The translations under genes were made by a program, and so were the position numbers. Shown one piece after another: positions 34,653-43,229 of a stretch of DNA of 64,000 bases (position 1 is its first letter; the number at the start of each line of letters is the position of its first letter). A model generated the notes under the pieces. The model saw only the letters and a list, made by a program, of their open reading frames with translations. It did no database searches and had not been told where the DNA came from. The DNA is from an uncultured Micrococcaceae bacterium (GTDB taxonomy: Bacteria > Actinomycetota > Actinomycetes > Actinomycetales > Micrococcaceae). The stretch lies in assembly GCA_947502645.1 (NCBI GenBank), contig CANNAD010000001.1, positions 620,001 through 684,000 on the forward strand, written 5' to 3'.

Positions 34653-35696
34653 ATGAGCAACGCTTTGCAGGCTTTTACCGCAGCTGACTGTGCGTCCGTG
34701 GTGCTGGATAACCTCAGCCGGTCCTACCCCTATGCGGCCCATCATGTTCAGTTATCTCCGGATGACAATCCGTCGCCACAATCACTGCATCCCGCCTTTT
34801 TCACGTCGTTCGACTGGCACTCCTGCGTCCACATGCACTGGCTGGGCGTGAGTGTGTTGGAAACAGCGGACGACGACGGCGGCCTGGGCGCCGCTGCCTC
34901 CGGCGTCTTGCGGGAGGCGTTGGCTGCGAACCTCACGGCGGACAAGCTCGACGTCGAAGCGGCCTACCTGCTGGATAACCCGTCGTGGGAGCGGCCGTAC
35001 GGCTGGGCATGGCTGATGCGGTTGGCTGCCACGTGTTCCGTGTCCGAGGATGAGCAGATTCGTGGTTGGTCGGAGGCCCTGGAGAGCTGCGTGGACGCAG
35101 TGGCTGAGCTGACGGTGAAGTGGGTGGAGAAAACCGAGTATCCAGTCCGGCACGGGTTGCATTCCAACTCGGCGTTCGGGGTCGCGTACCTGTTGGACGC
35201 ATTCCGGGTTCTGGGACGTGATGACGCCGCGGCAGCATGCGAAAAGGCTGCGCGGCGTTGGTTCGGGTCAGACATGGACTGGCCGGGTCAGTGGGAGCTC
35301 AGCGGGCAGGACTTCCTCTCCGCAGGGCTCACCGAAGCGGATCTGATGCGCAGGGTCCTTGACCCGGACGAGTTCGCGCAGTGGTTCAACGCATTTCTTC
35401 CGGTGCTGGAGCCGGGTTCGCGCATTCTGCAGCCGGTCTCTGTTGCTGATGAGACCGACGGACACATGACGCACCTGCACGGCCTGAATCTGACGCGTTC
35501 GGGGCAGCTCGCCCGGATCGTGACAACGCTGGGGGACGGTGGCGCGCCGTCGTCGGCTGTTCTCGAGTCAGCCATGGACCGGCTGGCCGCCGCTGGACTC
35601 ACCGGGTTGCAGAGCGAGGACTTCATGTCTTCGCACTGGCTGGCGAGTTTCGCGTGGGATGCCCGGCAGTCCATGGCTGCTCTACACAGTCAGTAG
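34653..35696 (+). CDS. DUF2891 family protein
   Basis: 347 residues from the ATG at 34653 with GAGAGG upstream. The N-terminus contains HPAFFTSFDWHSCVHMHW, the characteristic start of DUF2891 proteins, and the repeated WxxR/GLHSNSAFG pattern suggests an (alpha/alpha)-barrel like that of glycoside-processing enzymes. Function is not known. Its end overlaps the convergent membrane protease gene by 7 nt. Confidence 0.85.
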   Translation: MSNALQAFTAADCASVVLDNLSRSYPYAAHHVQLSPDDNPSPQSLHPAFFTSFDWHSCVHMHWLGVSVLETADDDGGLGAAASGVLREALAANLTADKLDVEAAYLLDNPSWERPYGWAWLMRLAATCSVSEDEQIRGWSEALESCVDAVAELTVKWVEKTEYPVRHGLHSNSAFGVAYLLDAFRVLGRDDAAAACEKAARRWFGSDMDWPGQWELSGQDFLSAGLTEADLMRRVLDPDEFAQWFNAFLPVLEPGSRILQPVSVADETDGHMTHLHGLNLTRSGQLARIVTTLGDGGAPSSAVLESAMDRLAAAGLTGLQSEDFMSSHWLASFAWDARQSMAALHSQ

Positions 35697-36484
35697 AGGA
35701 ATATGGCGAACCATTCGCGGTTGTGGGCGTGCAGCAGGACCAGGAACAGGACGAAGTCGAACAATAGGTGCACGCTCACGATGTAACTGAGCGACTTGGT
35801 TTTGGAGAAAATCCAGGCCTGGATCAGCGCGAACGGGAAAATGATGAGTGGCCCCCACGCGTGAAACCCCAGTTCCCAGAGGAAGGACGTAAACAGGACC
35901 GCTTGCAGGAGGTTGGCTTGCCAGTCCGGCAGGTGGCGGCGCAACAGGGTGAACGCGGTGCAGATGAAGAACAGTTCGTCCCAGATGCCAAGAACGTTCG
36001 TGCCAAGGAATAGTCGCGCAATCGATCCGGGATCCGACGCCGCCGGCCAGTTCTCGTAGACACCCGTCGGGATCATATATACGGGTAGGAGCAGGTACCC
36101 GATAACGACGACGGACACCAGGTACCAGCGTTCCGTCCGGTTCCATTTCTGCCCGGTGAGGATGGGGAAGCGGATCGCGTGGTCCTTGAACACGAAGCGG
36201 GAGAGCGCGTAGGGAACGCCGACGGCCAGGATCATCGCTGCACCCATGATGGTCATGTGGCTGAAGCTGATATCTGTGGTGATGGGTACGGCGCTGATGA
36301 TGAGCAAGCCCACTGCGAGCAGTAGCAGGTCCCGGAAGAGGGAGTTGTCCCGAAACGTTTTGCCCGTGAAGTAGGACATCGCTAACGCAGCGGCCAGCAC
36401 CAGGTATCCGATGAGTCTTTGTTCGAGCGCGAAGATGAGGAATCCGGATACGGAGACGAGAGCCGCTGAAATGAGTGGGATCAC
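35690..36484 (-). CDS. CPBP-family intramembrane metalloprotease-like protein
   Basis: 264 residues with about eight hydrophobic helices. The segment WDELFFICTAF stands where CPBP (Abi/CAAX) proteases have EExxxR, with Asp in place of the first Glu, followed by FTSFLWELGFHAWG and VSVHLLFD, which supply the expected histidines. The altered first motif makes activity uncertain. It starts with GTG 3 nt after the flavin reductase stop and is probably co-transcribed with it. Confidence 0.75.
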   Translation of the reverse strand: MIPLISAALVSVSGFLIFALEQRLIGYLVLAAALAMSYFTGKTFRDNSLFRDLLLLAVGLLIISAVPITTDISFSHMTIMGAAMILAVGVPYALSRFVFKDHAIRFPILTGQKWNRTERWYLVSVVVIGYLLLPVYMIPTGVYENWPAASDPGSIARLFLGTNVLGIWDELFFICTAFTLLRRHLPDWQANLLQAVLFTSFLWELGFHAWGPLIIFPFALIQAWIFSKTKSLSYIVSVHLLFDFVLFLVLLHAHNREWFAIFLY

Positions 36485-36487
36485 TAG

Positions 36488-37048
36488 TTATACCGTTCCG
36501 CGTCGGAGCCGGCCGTATTCGCCAGCGAAGTGGATGAGGGGGTCATCAGCTGCTGCGCCTGGTATGTCGCGCCCCATGGAGAGGACTTCCCCAACGATCA
36601 ACAGGTGTGTGGCGGCTTCGTGGACTGCAATGGTTTTCAGTTCGAACCAGGCGAGCGCACCGGACATCAGGGCCGCGCCTGTTGCTGGGCCACGGGTGAA
36701 GGGCACCTGGCTGAGCAGGCCCTCGACCGGGTTGCCGGGGCTGGCGAGCCAGTTCGCTGTCCCCTGTTGTTCCGCTGTCAGGAGGCTCAACGCCCAGGTT
36801 CCGGAGCCGGTTACTGCCTCGCAGATCCGGGATTGCTCGTAGAGGCTGACCAGCATTGTTGGCGGGTCGTAGGAGACGGGCAGGACCCCGCTGACCGTCG
36901 CCGCATTATCGCGGCGTCGGTGAACGGTGGAGACGACGCCGACGCCGGAGGCCATATCCGCTGACAGGGTCCGGAACGCGTTGATATCGGCGTGCGTGGG
37001 CTCGTCCGCGGTGAGGGTATGCGCGTGCAGCGGTCCGTCGAGTTCCAT
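36488..37048 (-). CDS. Flavin reductase family protein
   Basis: 186 residues from the ATG at 37048; the frame is open further upstream without a good ribosome site. It has the FMN-binding split-barrel pattern: FRTLSADMASGVGVVSTVHR, AATVSGVLPVSYDPPTMLVS, and ATHLLIVGEVLSM near the C-terminus. It would reduce flavin with NAD(P)H, often serving a two-component monooxygenase, none of which is adjacent. The gene lies upstream of the CPBP-like gene. Confidence 0.88.
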   Translation of the reverse strand: MELDGPLHAHTLTADEPTHADINAFRTLSADMASGVGVVSTVHRRRDNAATVSGVLPVSYDPPTMLVSLYEQSRICEAVTGSGTWALSLLTAEQQGTANWLASPGNPVEGLLSQVPFTRGPATGAALMSGALAWFELKTIAVHEAATHLLIVGEVLSMGRDIPGAAADDPLIHFAGEYGRLRRGTV

Positions 37049-37261
37049 CACACCATCATGACACTTCGCCTTACCCTCCGACGCGAAGATTTCCGCTGGA
37101 GTGCCGTCAGGAAATCGGCAGCGCACTTTTAGCGAGCAACAATTGACGCCTCAGGCGCCGTCGGATCTTTCGGAGCTGGAGTCGGCATCGCCGGAATCCT
37201 TACATTTATCGATTGCTTGTACTCTATCCCCCACTAGCTGCCGAAGTGCGATGCTTGGATT

Positions 37262-37567
37262 ATGACGGCTAGTGCGGGCTATGAAGAGTACGCAGCGAAG
37301 ATGCGCCGCCATCTTTCCTATGGGGTTGATCTGGAGGTTGACGCGCGATTCGTCGACATGCTCATACCGCGCCGTGCCCATATCCTCGATGGTCACGGGT
37401 ACTTCCAGCCAAGCTCGCGGTGGTCCACGCCACCAGGATGCGGCAGCGGGAGAGAGCGGCTTGTCCCTGAAGCAACGCTTCTCCGATTGGCACATGGGCG
37501 AGTACACCGAACGGTCACCGTGGTCCGTCAGCGTATTCACGGCTGTAGGAGAAAGGGCCGCCTTCAC
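37262..37567 (+). pseudogene. Internally deleted SAM-dependent methyltransferase
   Basis: The first frame reads MTASAGYEEYAAKMRRHLSY and LIPRRAHILDGHG, matching the N-terminus of small class I methyltransferases up to the point where the SAM motif (LDxGCGTG) should continue. After a short scrambled stretch, another frame shows LSLKQRFSDWHMGEYTERSP, then WSVSVF, the C-terminal end of the same family. About 300-450 bp of the core are missing, so the enzyme cannot bind SAM. Confidence 0.65.
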
Positions 37568-37660
37568 TGCACCGGATGGGATATTCGTCCTTGCATGATC
37601 TCGTTTTGGGTCGCTTGCATTCGTAAAGTAGATGCCAGCCCTGCCAGCGAGGAGGCAATG

Positions 37661-38047
37661 ATGCCGAAGTATCTGATCGCGTTCAATGACGAGTGGGTTC
37701 CCGCCCACACCCCGGTCGAGCTACGGGCCAAAAGTGAGGCGTCGCATGCCGTGCTCGAGGAGATGGAGGCGGCCGGCGTCTTCATCTTTGGGGATGGCGG
37801 TCTCGATGCCTCCACTGTGATCGGCAGCGTTGTCAGCAGTGACGGCGAGCCGGTCTTCACCAGTGGCCCGCATGCGGAGACGAAGGAGCATCTCGGCGGG
37901 TTCACTATTGTGGACGTGCCCGACGACGACGCGGCCAAATACTGGGCGGGCCGCCTTGCTGTCGCACTGGATTGGCCGCAGGAAGTACACCGGTTTCCCT
38001 CCGGCGTCGCAGAGATCATCGACCGTCAATCTCAGGAACGTGACTGA
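37661..38047 (+). CDS. YCII-related domain protein
   Basis: 128 residues from the second of two adjacent ATGs, chosen because GGAGG lies 5 nt before it. The open frame continues upstream into the methyltransferase remnant but is not one gene. The sequence (PKYLIAFNDEW, FTSGPHAETKEHLGGFTIVD, DDDAAKYWAGRLA) fits the YCII/DGPF family of small alpha-beta proteins of unknown function, often beside ECF sigma factors. No sigma factor is near. Confidence 0.85.
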   Translation: MPKYLIAFNDEWVPAHTPVELRAKSEASHAVLEEMEAAGVFIFGDGGLDASTVIGSVVSSDGEPVFTSGPHAETKEHLGGFTIVDVPDDDAAKYWAGRLAVALDWPQEVHRFPSGVAEIIDRQSQERD

Positions 38048-38066
38048 TACGCCAGATGCTTGCGAC

Positions 38067-38942
38067 TCATGCCACGCTGACGTCGATCCGGTTGTTCCAC
38101 GGGTCGTCGAAGCCGAGGATTTTGCCGTCGTCGCGCGTTGTCACGCCGTAGTGGTGCAGGCGTTCGCCGAGGGCGCCGAGATCATCGGTAGTGGGGACTT
38201 CGATGCGCACCAGGCCCAGACCGAGCGTCTGCTGCCTCTGGCCAGCACCGGCACTCTTCCACGTGTTCATGGCGAGGTGATGGTGGTAGCCGCCTGCGCT
38301 GACAAACAGGGCCTGTGGGCCGAACTCGCTGGTGGTCTCGAAGCCGAGGCGGTTGACGTAGAACTCGCGGGCAGTGCCGACGTCGCCCACGCTCAGGTGA
38401 ACGTGACCGACGGTCGCTGGTCGCAGTGATGCCTGGGCGGTGACTTGCTCGTTCAGGTGCTCGCGGAGGAATTCGTTGGGGTCCAGGAAGAGGCTGGCCA
38501 TTTCCACGCGGCCGTGCGTCCAGCTCCATTGGGTGCGGTCGCGGTCCCAGTAAAGTTCGATGCCGTTGCCTTCGGGGTCGTCGAAGTAGAACGCTTTGCT
38601 GACGAGGTGGTCGGCGCTGCCGGTGAAGCTGTTGGGGTGGTTTGAGGCTACGGAGAAGACGGCGGCGGCGAGGTCCGCTTCGGTTTCGAAGAGGATCGCG
38701 GTGTGGAACAGGCCTGCATCCTTGGGCCCGGCGTGTTTGAGTTCGGGGGCGCGCTCAAGGATGACGAGCGGTGTTGAGCCGCGGCCGAGGATGGCAGATG
38801 CGCTGTCCTGAGCGAGCACATTCAGCGTCACCGAATCCCGGTAGTACGCGGTCATGCCGTCCAGATCGGCGACGCGAAGTGTCACTGCGCCCATCATGGT
38901 GTTGGCTGCCATCAGGTCGGCACTGCTCTTGGTGGTTTCCAT
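38067..38942 (-). CDS. VOC-family dioxygenase/glyoxalase-like protein (two-domain)
   Basis: 291 residues with two VOC modules (about 15-135 and 168-290). Each module starts with a metal-binding His (GAVTLRVADLDGM has Leu-Arg instead, GHVHLSVGDVGTAREFYV has His) and ends with an acidic residue (NGIELYWDR). The layout resembles CatE-type catechol 2,3-dioxygenases of firmicutes that detoxify quinol compounds. It diverges from a MarR gene across a large inverted repeat, as in quinone-responsive systems, so it is probably repressed by that regulator. Confidence 0.88.
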   Translation of the reverse strand: METTKSSADLMAANTMMGAVTLRVADLDGMTAYYRDSVTLNVLAQDSASAILGRGSTPLVILERAPELKHAGPKDAGLFHTAILFETEADLAAAVFSVASNHPNSFTGSADHLVSKAFYFDDPEGNGIELYWDRDRTQWSWTHGRVEMASLFLDPNEFLREHLNEQVTAQASLRPATVGHVHLSVGDVGTAREFYVNRLGFETTSEFGPQALFVSAGGYHHHLAMNTWKSAGAGQRQQTLGLGLVRIEVPTTDDLGALGERLHHYGVTTRDDGKILGFDDPWNNRIDVSVA

Positions 38943-38960
38943 ACCATCCTCCTTGGTTCG

Positions 38961-39002
38961 TTGTATCTACAACTAATATAACAGACTTTGTTGTAGATAC
39001 AA
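38961..39002. promoter_or_regulatory. Large inverted repeat between the VOC and marR genes
   Basis: TTGTATCTACAAC (38961-38973) and GTTGTAGATACAA (38990-39002) are perfect 13-bp inverted arms 16 nt apart. Each arm is itself almost a palindrome (TTGTA-TC-TACAA), so two MarR dimers could bind side by side in the divergent promoter region. The left arm is 18 nt before the VOC start and the right arm is 20 nt before marR. Confidence 0.85.
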
Positions 39003-39022
39003 GTAATGAATAGACTGTTGCC

Positions 39023-39532
39023 ATGACTGATTGGCTGAACGACGACGAACGGCTCGCCTGGGTGACCTTCGCAGCGGTACTTGAATTGCTACCCAAGGAG
39101 CTCGACGGGCAACTCACGCGCGATGAAAACCTCAGTCACTTCGACTACTTCTGCCTCGCGATGCTCTCCGAAGCACCCGAGCGCACACTGCGCATGACCA
39201 GCCTCGCCTCCATGACCAACGCCACGCTGCCGCGGCTGTCCCGCGTGGTCAGCAGATTGGAGGCCAGCGGCTTTATTGAGCGGAAAGCGTGCGACGACGA
39301 CGGCCGGGCCACCAACGCCATCCTCACCGACGCGGGCCATGCCAAGGTGGTGCACGCTGCGCCCGGACATGTTGAGAACGTTCGCCGCTACGTGTTCGAC
39401 ACGTTGGAACCCGAGCACGTGGACCAGCTTCTCGACATCTCCCGCAGACTCCTGTCGCGACTGGACCCGGACGGCAAGATGATGGCGACGGCGCGGAGTT
39501 CCGCTGCTGACGCGTCTCAACGGACACGTTGA
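39023..39532 (+). CDS. MarR family transcriptional regulator
   Basis: 169 residues. The winged helix covers LRMTSLASMTNATLPRLSRV and SRLEASGFIERKACDDDGRA, with the dimer helices at both ends. It is transcribed divergently from the VOC gene and followed one base later by the flavin monooxygenase gene. Both neighbours would be its likely targets through the inverted repeat at 38961-39002. Confidence 0.92.
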   Translation: MTDWLNDDERLAWVTFAAVLELLPKELDGQLTRDENLSHFDYFCLAMLSEAPERTLRMTSLASMTNATLPRLSRVVSRLEASGFIERKACDDDGRATNAILTDAGHAKVVHAAPGHVENVRRYVFDTLEPEHVDQLLDISRRLLSRLDPDGKMMATARSSAADASQRTR

Positions 39533-39533
39533 C

Positions 39534-40673
39534 ATGCGCGTAGCAGTGGTGGGTGCGGGGATCGGTGGACTGGTAACTGCCTCCGGGCTACAGGCGGACG
39601 GACACGAGGTCACGGTTTATGAGCAGCGGGCTGAACCGGGCGCGGTGGGTGCGGGGCTGACCCTCTTTGGGAATGCCTTGGGTGCTCTTGACGCGATTGG
39701 CCTCGGTGACTGCGTGCGGCAGATCAGCAGTGATGCGATCGGGCGGCTTCGTTCAGGGCAACGCCGGCCATCAGGCCAGTGGCTGGTCTCGTTGCCCTCA
39801 TCCATGCCCGTCACGGTGCGAAGCCTTCATCGGTCCGATCTTCACCGAGCGCTCCTGGAACTACTGGCGAAAAACACTCTGCGGCTCGGCGTCACTGCTA
39901 CCGTTTCGCCTGACGGCGTTCCGGGCATCGAGGTCGACGGCGACATGGAGACGTTCGATCTCGTTGTCGCTGCTGATGGATTGCGTAGCGATGCCCGCCG
40001 GTTGTGGGACCTTGACCGGGGCGTGCGGTATGCGGGTTTCACCGCGTGGCGCGGGGTCACCGCTTCACGTGGACACCTGGCGGATGAGGCTGGCGAGACG
40101 TGGGGTTTGGGCGCCCGATTCGGGATAGTTCCTCTGCCTGATGAACGGGTGTACTGGTTCGCGACGCTCTCCACACCTGCTGGCGTAACGTTCGACGACG
40201 ACCGCGGGATTCTCAGGGAAACGTTCGGCTCCTGGCATCGACCGATCCCGGAGATCATCGAAGCCACACCGAACGATGACATTCTGCAGCACGACATCCA
40301 TGACCTCGCCGAGCTGCCGCCGTCGTTTGTTACCCGTCGGGGAGTTCTCCTTGGCGATGCCGCCCACGCCATGACTCCGGACCTCGGGCAGGGTGCTGGG
40401 CAGGCGATTGAGGATGCGGCGACGCTGATCCTTTTGCTACGTCAGGTACACGACAACTCCTCGGCTCTCGACCTGGACGCCGCCCTCAGCCGATACGACC
40501 AGCTTCGCCGCACGCGCACACGGACCCTATGGCGCCGCTCGCGTCTCGCGGGTCAGCTCGGGCAAATCAGCAACCCACTCCACGCCCACCTTCGCAACGC
40601 AGCACTCACAGCCATGCCCGCTGCCCTGATGGCCCACTCGATGAAAAACGTCCAGCGCTGGGCCTCGCCGTAA
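39534..40673 (+). CDS. FAD-dependent monooxygenase (aromatic hydroxylase type)
   Basis: 379 residues. The FAD motif VAVVGAGIGGLVTASGL starts at residue 3, the DG motif is VVAADGLRSDARR, and the second FAD motif is GDAAHAMTPDLGQGAGQAIE, the signature of PHBH-type hydroxylases. It would hydroxylate an aromatic compound with NAD(P)H and oxygen. It follows the MarR gene by one base, which suggests that the same inducer controls it and the VOC dioxygenase. Confidence 0.92.
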   Translation: MRVAVVGAGIGGLVTASGLQADGHEVTVYEQRAEPGAVGAGLTLFGNALGALDAIGLGDCVRQISSDAIGRLRSGQRRPSGQWLVSLPSSMPVTVRSLHRSDLHRALLELLAKNTLRLGVTATVSPDGVPGIEVDGDMETFDLVVAADGLRSDARRLWDLDRGVRYAGFTAWRGVTASRGHLADEAGETWGLGARFGIVPLPDERVYWFATLSTPAGVTFDDDRGILRETFGSWHRPIPEIIEATPNDDILQHDIHDLAELPPSFVTRRGVLLGDAAHAMTPDLGQGAGQAIEDAATLILLLRQVHDNSSALDLDAALSRYDQLRRTRTRTLWRRSRLAGQLGQISNPLHAHLRNAALTAMPAALMAHSMKNVQRWASP

Positions 40674-40712
40674 CCGTTGAAGCCATTCCTGCCCGGCGTG
40701 TACCTTGGGTTC

Positions 40713-41090
40713 ATGAGTTGCAGACTGTCCGAACTTGTCCTCAACTGCCACGATCCCGAGACGCTTTCCCGCTTCTGGTGTGAGGTGCTCGGTTATGTCG
40801 TGTTGGACCGCGACGGCGGCGCGATCGAGATCGGTCCTGCATCGGGCTTCGGAGGTGCAGTGCCGACCATCATGTTCATCCCCGTGTCAGACGAGAAGCA
40901 CGAGCCCCTCCGACTGCACTTTGACGTGAACCCGGTGGACCGCGACCAGGATGCCGAGTTGGAGCGCCTGCTGTCGCTGGGTGCCCGCCCGGCCGACGTC
41001 GGACAGTCCCCTGATGATTCCTGGCATGTTCTCGCCGACCCGGAAGGCAACGAATTCTGCCTCCTCAAGAACCAGCTGCGAGAGATCTGA
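40713..41090 (+). CDS. VOC family protein
   Basis: 125 residues from the ATG at 40713; the frame extends 12 codons back without a ribosome site. It contains the single-module VOC pattern (LSELVLNCHDPETLSRFWCE, GAIEIGP, WHVLADPEGNEFCLL). Members bind metals and act on, or sequester, small molecules such as antibiotics or methylglyoxal. No clear partner is adjacent; the monooxygenase lies 39 nt upstream. Confidence 0.88.
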   Translation: MSCRLSELVLNCHDPETLSRFWCEVLGYVVLDRDGGAIEIGPASGFGGAVPTIMFIPVSDEKHEPLRLHFDVNPVDRDQDAELERLLSLGARPADVGQSPDDSWHVLADPEGNEFCLLKNQLREI

Positions 41091-41157
41091 CCCTCTTCTT
41101 CCTATCGACGTGAACTCCTTCGAGGGGAGGCAGAGCCGGTAGCGCCGCGGGCTCTGC

Positions 41158-41847
41158 TTACGGAACAGCGCGACGTAGCGTCAGGTACGACCCGCCACCG
41201 AGCACCAGGCAGAACAGCGCGGCCCACCCGGAAACGGTCAGCGGCGTCTGCGCCACGAACCACTGCCCCACTGCTGGCCACCATCCTTGCCAGGTGGTCA
41301 AGCCAGCCAGGCCGATCAGGACCACTGCAATGGCGATCCATGAAATCAGCATCCCCGTGGCTTGCCAGCGCCTGTAGATGGTGGCAAACCAGAAGCCGAT
41401 CATGAAGAGCGCCACCATGGTGATGAAATAGAACAGGATCTGCACCACGGGATTGCTGCCGGCAAGCCAGTCCAACGCATACAGCTGTCCGTTCAGTCCC
41501 CAGCCATTGGTGGCTACTTCCACCAGGCCCAGCAGGTAGTAAAGCACGCTGATGGCCAATGCCACCACCGCGAAAAGTCCTACAGTGCCGATGTAAAAGG
41601 TCCGCCGGCTGACGCTCATCGCCTGGGAGAACGGGAACGTAAGCGTCAGCGACTGAACGCCCAATGCCAGGAAATACCACATCACGGCCTGTACAGCACC
41701 GGAATAAACCGTTACTCCGGTGGCCGGGATCATCGCCCAAATAGCCAGGGTGATCAGGAACGCTGCAACCATGATCACGGCGGGGATACCCAGGAAGGTC
41801 CACTTGTTGATCAGTTGCATGCGTGCAACGTTGACGGCGCTGTTCAT
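41158..41847 (-). CDS. ABC transporter permease of a YtrA-type operon
   Basis: 229 residues with about six hydrophobic helices and few polar loops (SQAMSVSRRTFYIG). It overlaps the ATPase gene by four bases and ends the operon GntR-ATPase-permease. Operons of this kind in Gram-positive bacteria respond to cell-wall antibiotics. The exported substrate is unknown. Confidence 0.85.
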   Translation of the reverse strand: MNSAVNVARMQLINKWTFLGIPAVIMVAAFLITLAIWAMIPATGVTVYSGAVQAVMWYFLALGVQSLTLTFPFSQAMSVSRRTFYIGTVGLFAVVALAISVLYYLLGLVEVATNGWGLNGQLYALDWLAGSNPVVQILFYFITMVALFMIGFWFATIYRRWQATGMLISWIAIAVVLIGLAGLTTWQGWWPAVGQWFVAQTPLTVSGWAALFCLVLGGGSYLTLRRAVP

Positions 41848-42770
41848 TTAAGGGCCCCCACTTCGGCGTCATTCTCGGCGGCAGTATCCGTAGCTGCCAT
41901 GGTCTTGCGCACCACAAGCTGCTGGAGCGATACCGGAGCCAGATCCAGGCCCAGTTCGGCAGCTTCGGCACGTTCCACTTCACTGAGCCGACCCTGAACC
42001 GTCACCGAGGCCAACGATCCCAGCGACTCACGGTGCAGCACCTCGCGTCCCGCCACAAAGGACTGGATGCTTGTGGCGTTGCCCGCCACGGTGAAGGCAG
42101 TACCGCGGATCGAGTCGGCGTCGTCGTCCATGATGATCCGGCCGCCATCCATGAGGACCACGTGCTCCAGCAGGTTGGCTACCTCATCGATCAGATGCGA
42201 GGAAAGGATGATGGTGCGGGGATTCTCGGCGAAGTCCTCGACCAGCCGGTCGTAGAAAATCTGCCGGGCCACGGCGTCGAGACCCAGATATGGTTCGTCG
42301 AAGAACGTGATGTCCGCGCGGGACGCCAGCCCGATAATCACACCGACAGCGGAGAGCTGGCCGCGCGAGAGTTTCTTGATCCGTCGCTTGGGCGGAAGCT
42401 GGAAATCTTCAACCAGCCGCTCGGCGAAAGCCTGGTCCCAGTTCTTGAAGAACAGTGCCGCAGACTTGAATGCCTGCTTGGCACTGAAGTCATCCGGGTA
42501 CTTCTGTGATTCGCGGATGAAGCAGATGCGGGACAGGACGTCGTCATTTTCATAGGCCCGCTGGCCGAAGATCAGCGCTTCGCCACTGCTCTGGAAGCCC
42601 TGCCCCGTCAGTACGGACATCAGTGTGGTCTTGCCGGCTCCGTTGCGGCCCAGCAGACCATAGATGCGGTCGCCCTCAAGGCGCAGGCTGACATTGTCCA
42701 GTGCTTTGGCGTCGCGGTATGTCTTGGTCACCTGCCTCAGTTCGACGGCGGGTGTGATCTGACTGTTCAT
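41844..42770 (-). CDS. ABC transporter ATP-binding protein of a YtrA-type operon
   Basis: 308 residues: Walker A GRNGAGKTT, signature LSRGQLSAVG, Walker B ADITFFDEPYLGLD, H-loop SSHLI. The C-terminal extension of about 100 residues is as in YtrB/YxlF-type ATPases. It overlaps both the GntR gene and the permease gene (ATGA), so translation is coupled. Confidence 0.92.
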   Translation of the reverse strand: MNSQITPAVELRQVTKTYRDAKALDNVSLRLEGDRIYGLLGRNGAGKTTLMSVLTGQGFQSSGEALIFGQRAYENDDVLSRICFIRESQKYPDDFSAKQAFKSAALFFKNWDQAFAERLVEDFQLPPKRRIKKLSRGQLSAVGVIIGLASRADITFFDEPYLGLDAVARQIFYDRLVEDFAENPRTIILSSHLIDEVANLLEHVVLMDGGRIIMDDDADSIRGTAFTVAGNATSIQSFVAGREVLHRESLGSLASVTVQGRLSEVERAEAAELGLDLAPVSLQQLVVRKTMAATDTAAENDAEVGALK

Positions 42771-43156
42771 GGGGACACGCTTCCTTCTGTCACGTCACTG
42801 GTGGTCTCGGTGCGGTGGAGCATTTCGGTCAGCTGGTCGGCGCTGATGCCCAGTTTTCGTGCTTCCCGGGTCATGGGCTGGACGTACTCCTGATAGAAGT
42901 CCTCACGTCGCTGGGCCAACAACTGGGAACGGGCACCGGCGGCCACGAACATCCCGATCCCTCTCTTTTTGTACAGAATCCCGTCATCCACGAGCCGGTT
43001 GACTCCCTTGGCCGCGGTTGCGGGGTTGATCCGGTAGAAGCCGGCGAACTCATTGGTGGATGGCACTTGGCTTTCCTCTTCGAGGACCCCGCCCACGATG
43101 TCGTTCTCGATGAGTTCCGCTATCTGTAGGAAGATCGGCCTTGAGTCATCCAGCAC
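42767..43156 (-). CDS. GntR family regulator, YtrA subfamily
   Basis: 129 residues with a short C-terminus, as in the YtrA group. The winged helix reads PIFLQIAELIENDIV, QVPSTNEFAGFYRINPATAA and GVNRLVDDGILYKKRGIGMF. It is the first gene of the ABC operon and would repress it until a cell-envelope stress signal is present. A 24-bp palindrome lies 29 nt upstream of its start. Confidence 0.93.
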   Translation of the reverse strand: MLDDSRPIFLQIAELIENDIVGGVLEEESQVPSTNEFAGFYRINPATAAKGVNRLVDDGILYKKRGIGMFVAAGARSQLLAQRREDFYQEYVQPMTREARKLGISADQLTEMLHRTETTSDVTEGSVSP

Positions 43157-43184
43157 AGCCGCTTCCTTTCAACTCGCCTTACTT

Positions 43185-43208
43185 GGTTAGTTACTGCAGT
43201 AACTAACC
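43185..43208. promoter_or_regulatory. Perfect 24-bp palindrome, GntR-YtrA operator
   Basis: The left half GGTTAGTTACTG (43185-43196) is mirrored exactly by the right half (43197-43208). YtrA-type regulators bind palindromes with spaced GTT..AAC halves at their own promoters, which fits this element immediately upstream of the gntR start. Confidence 0.85.
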
Positions 43209-43229
43209 ATATAGGCGTTTGAGGCCCTG

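Noticed and set aside
37262-38047. Single fused methyltransferase/YCII gene
   Set aside because: The joining region is scrambled, and the YCII gene has its own GGAGG and ATG.
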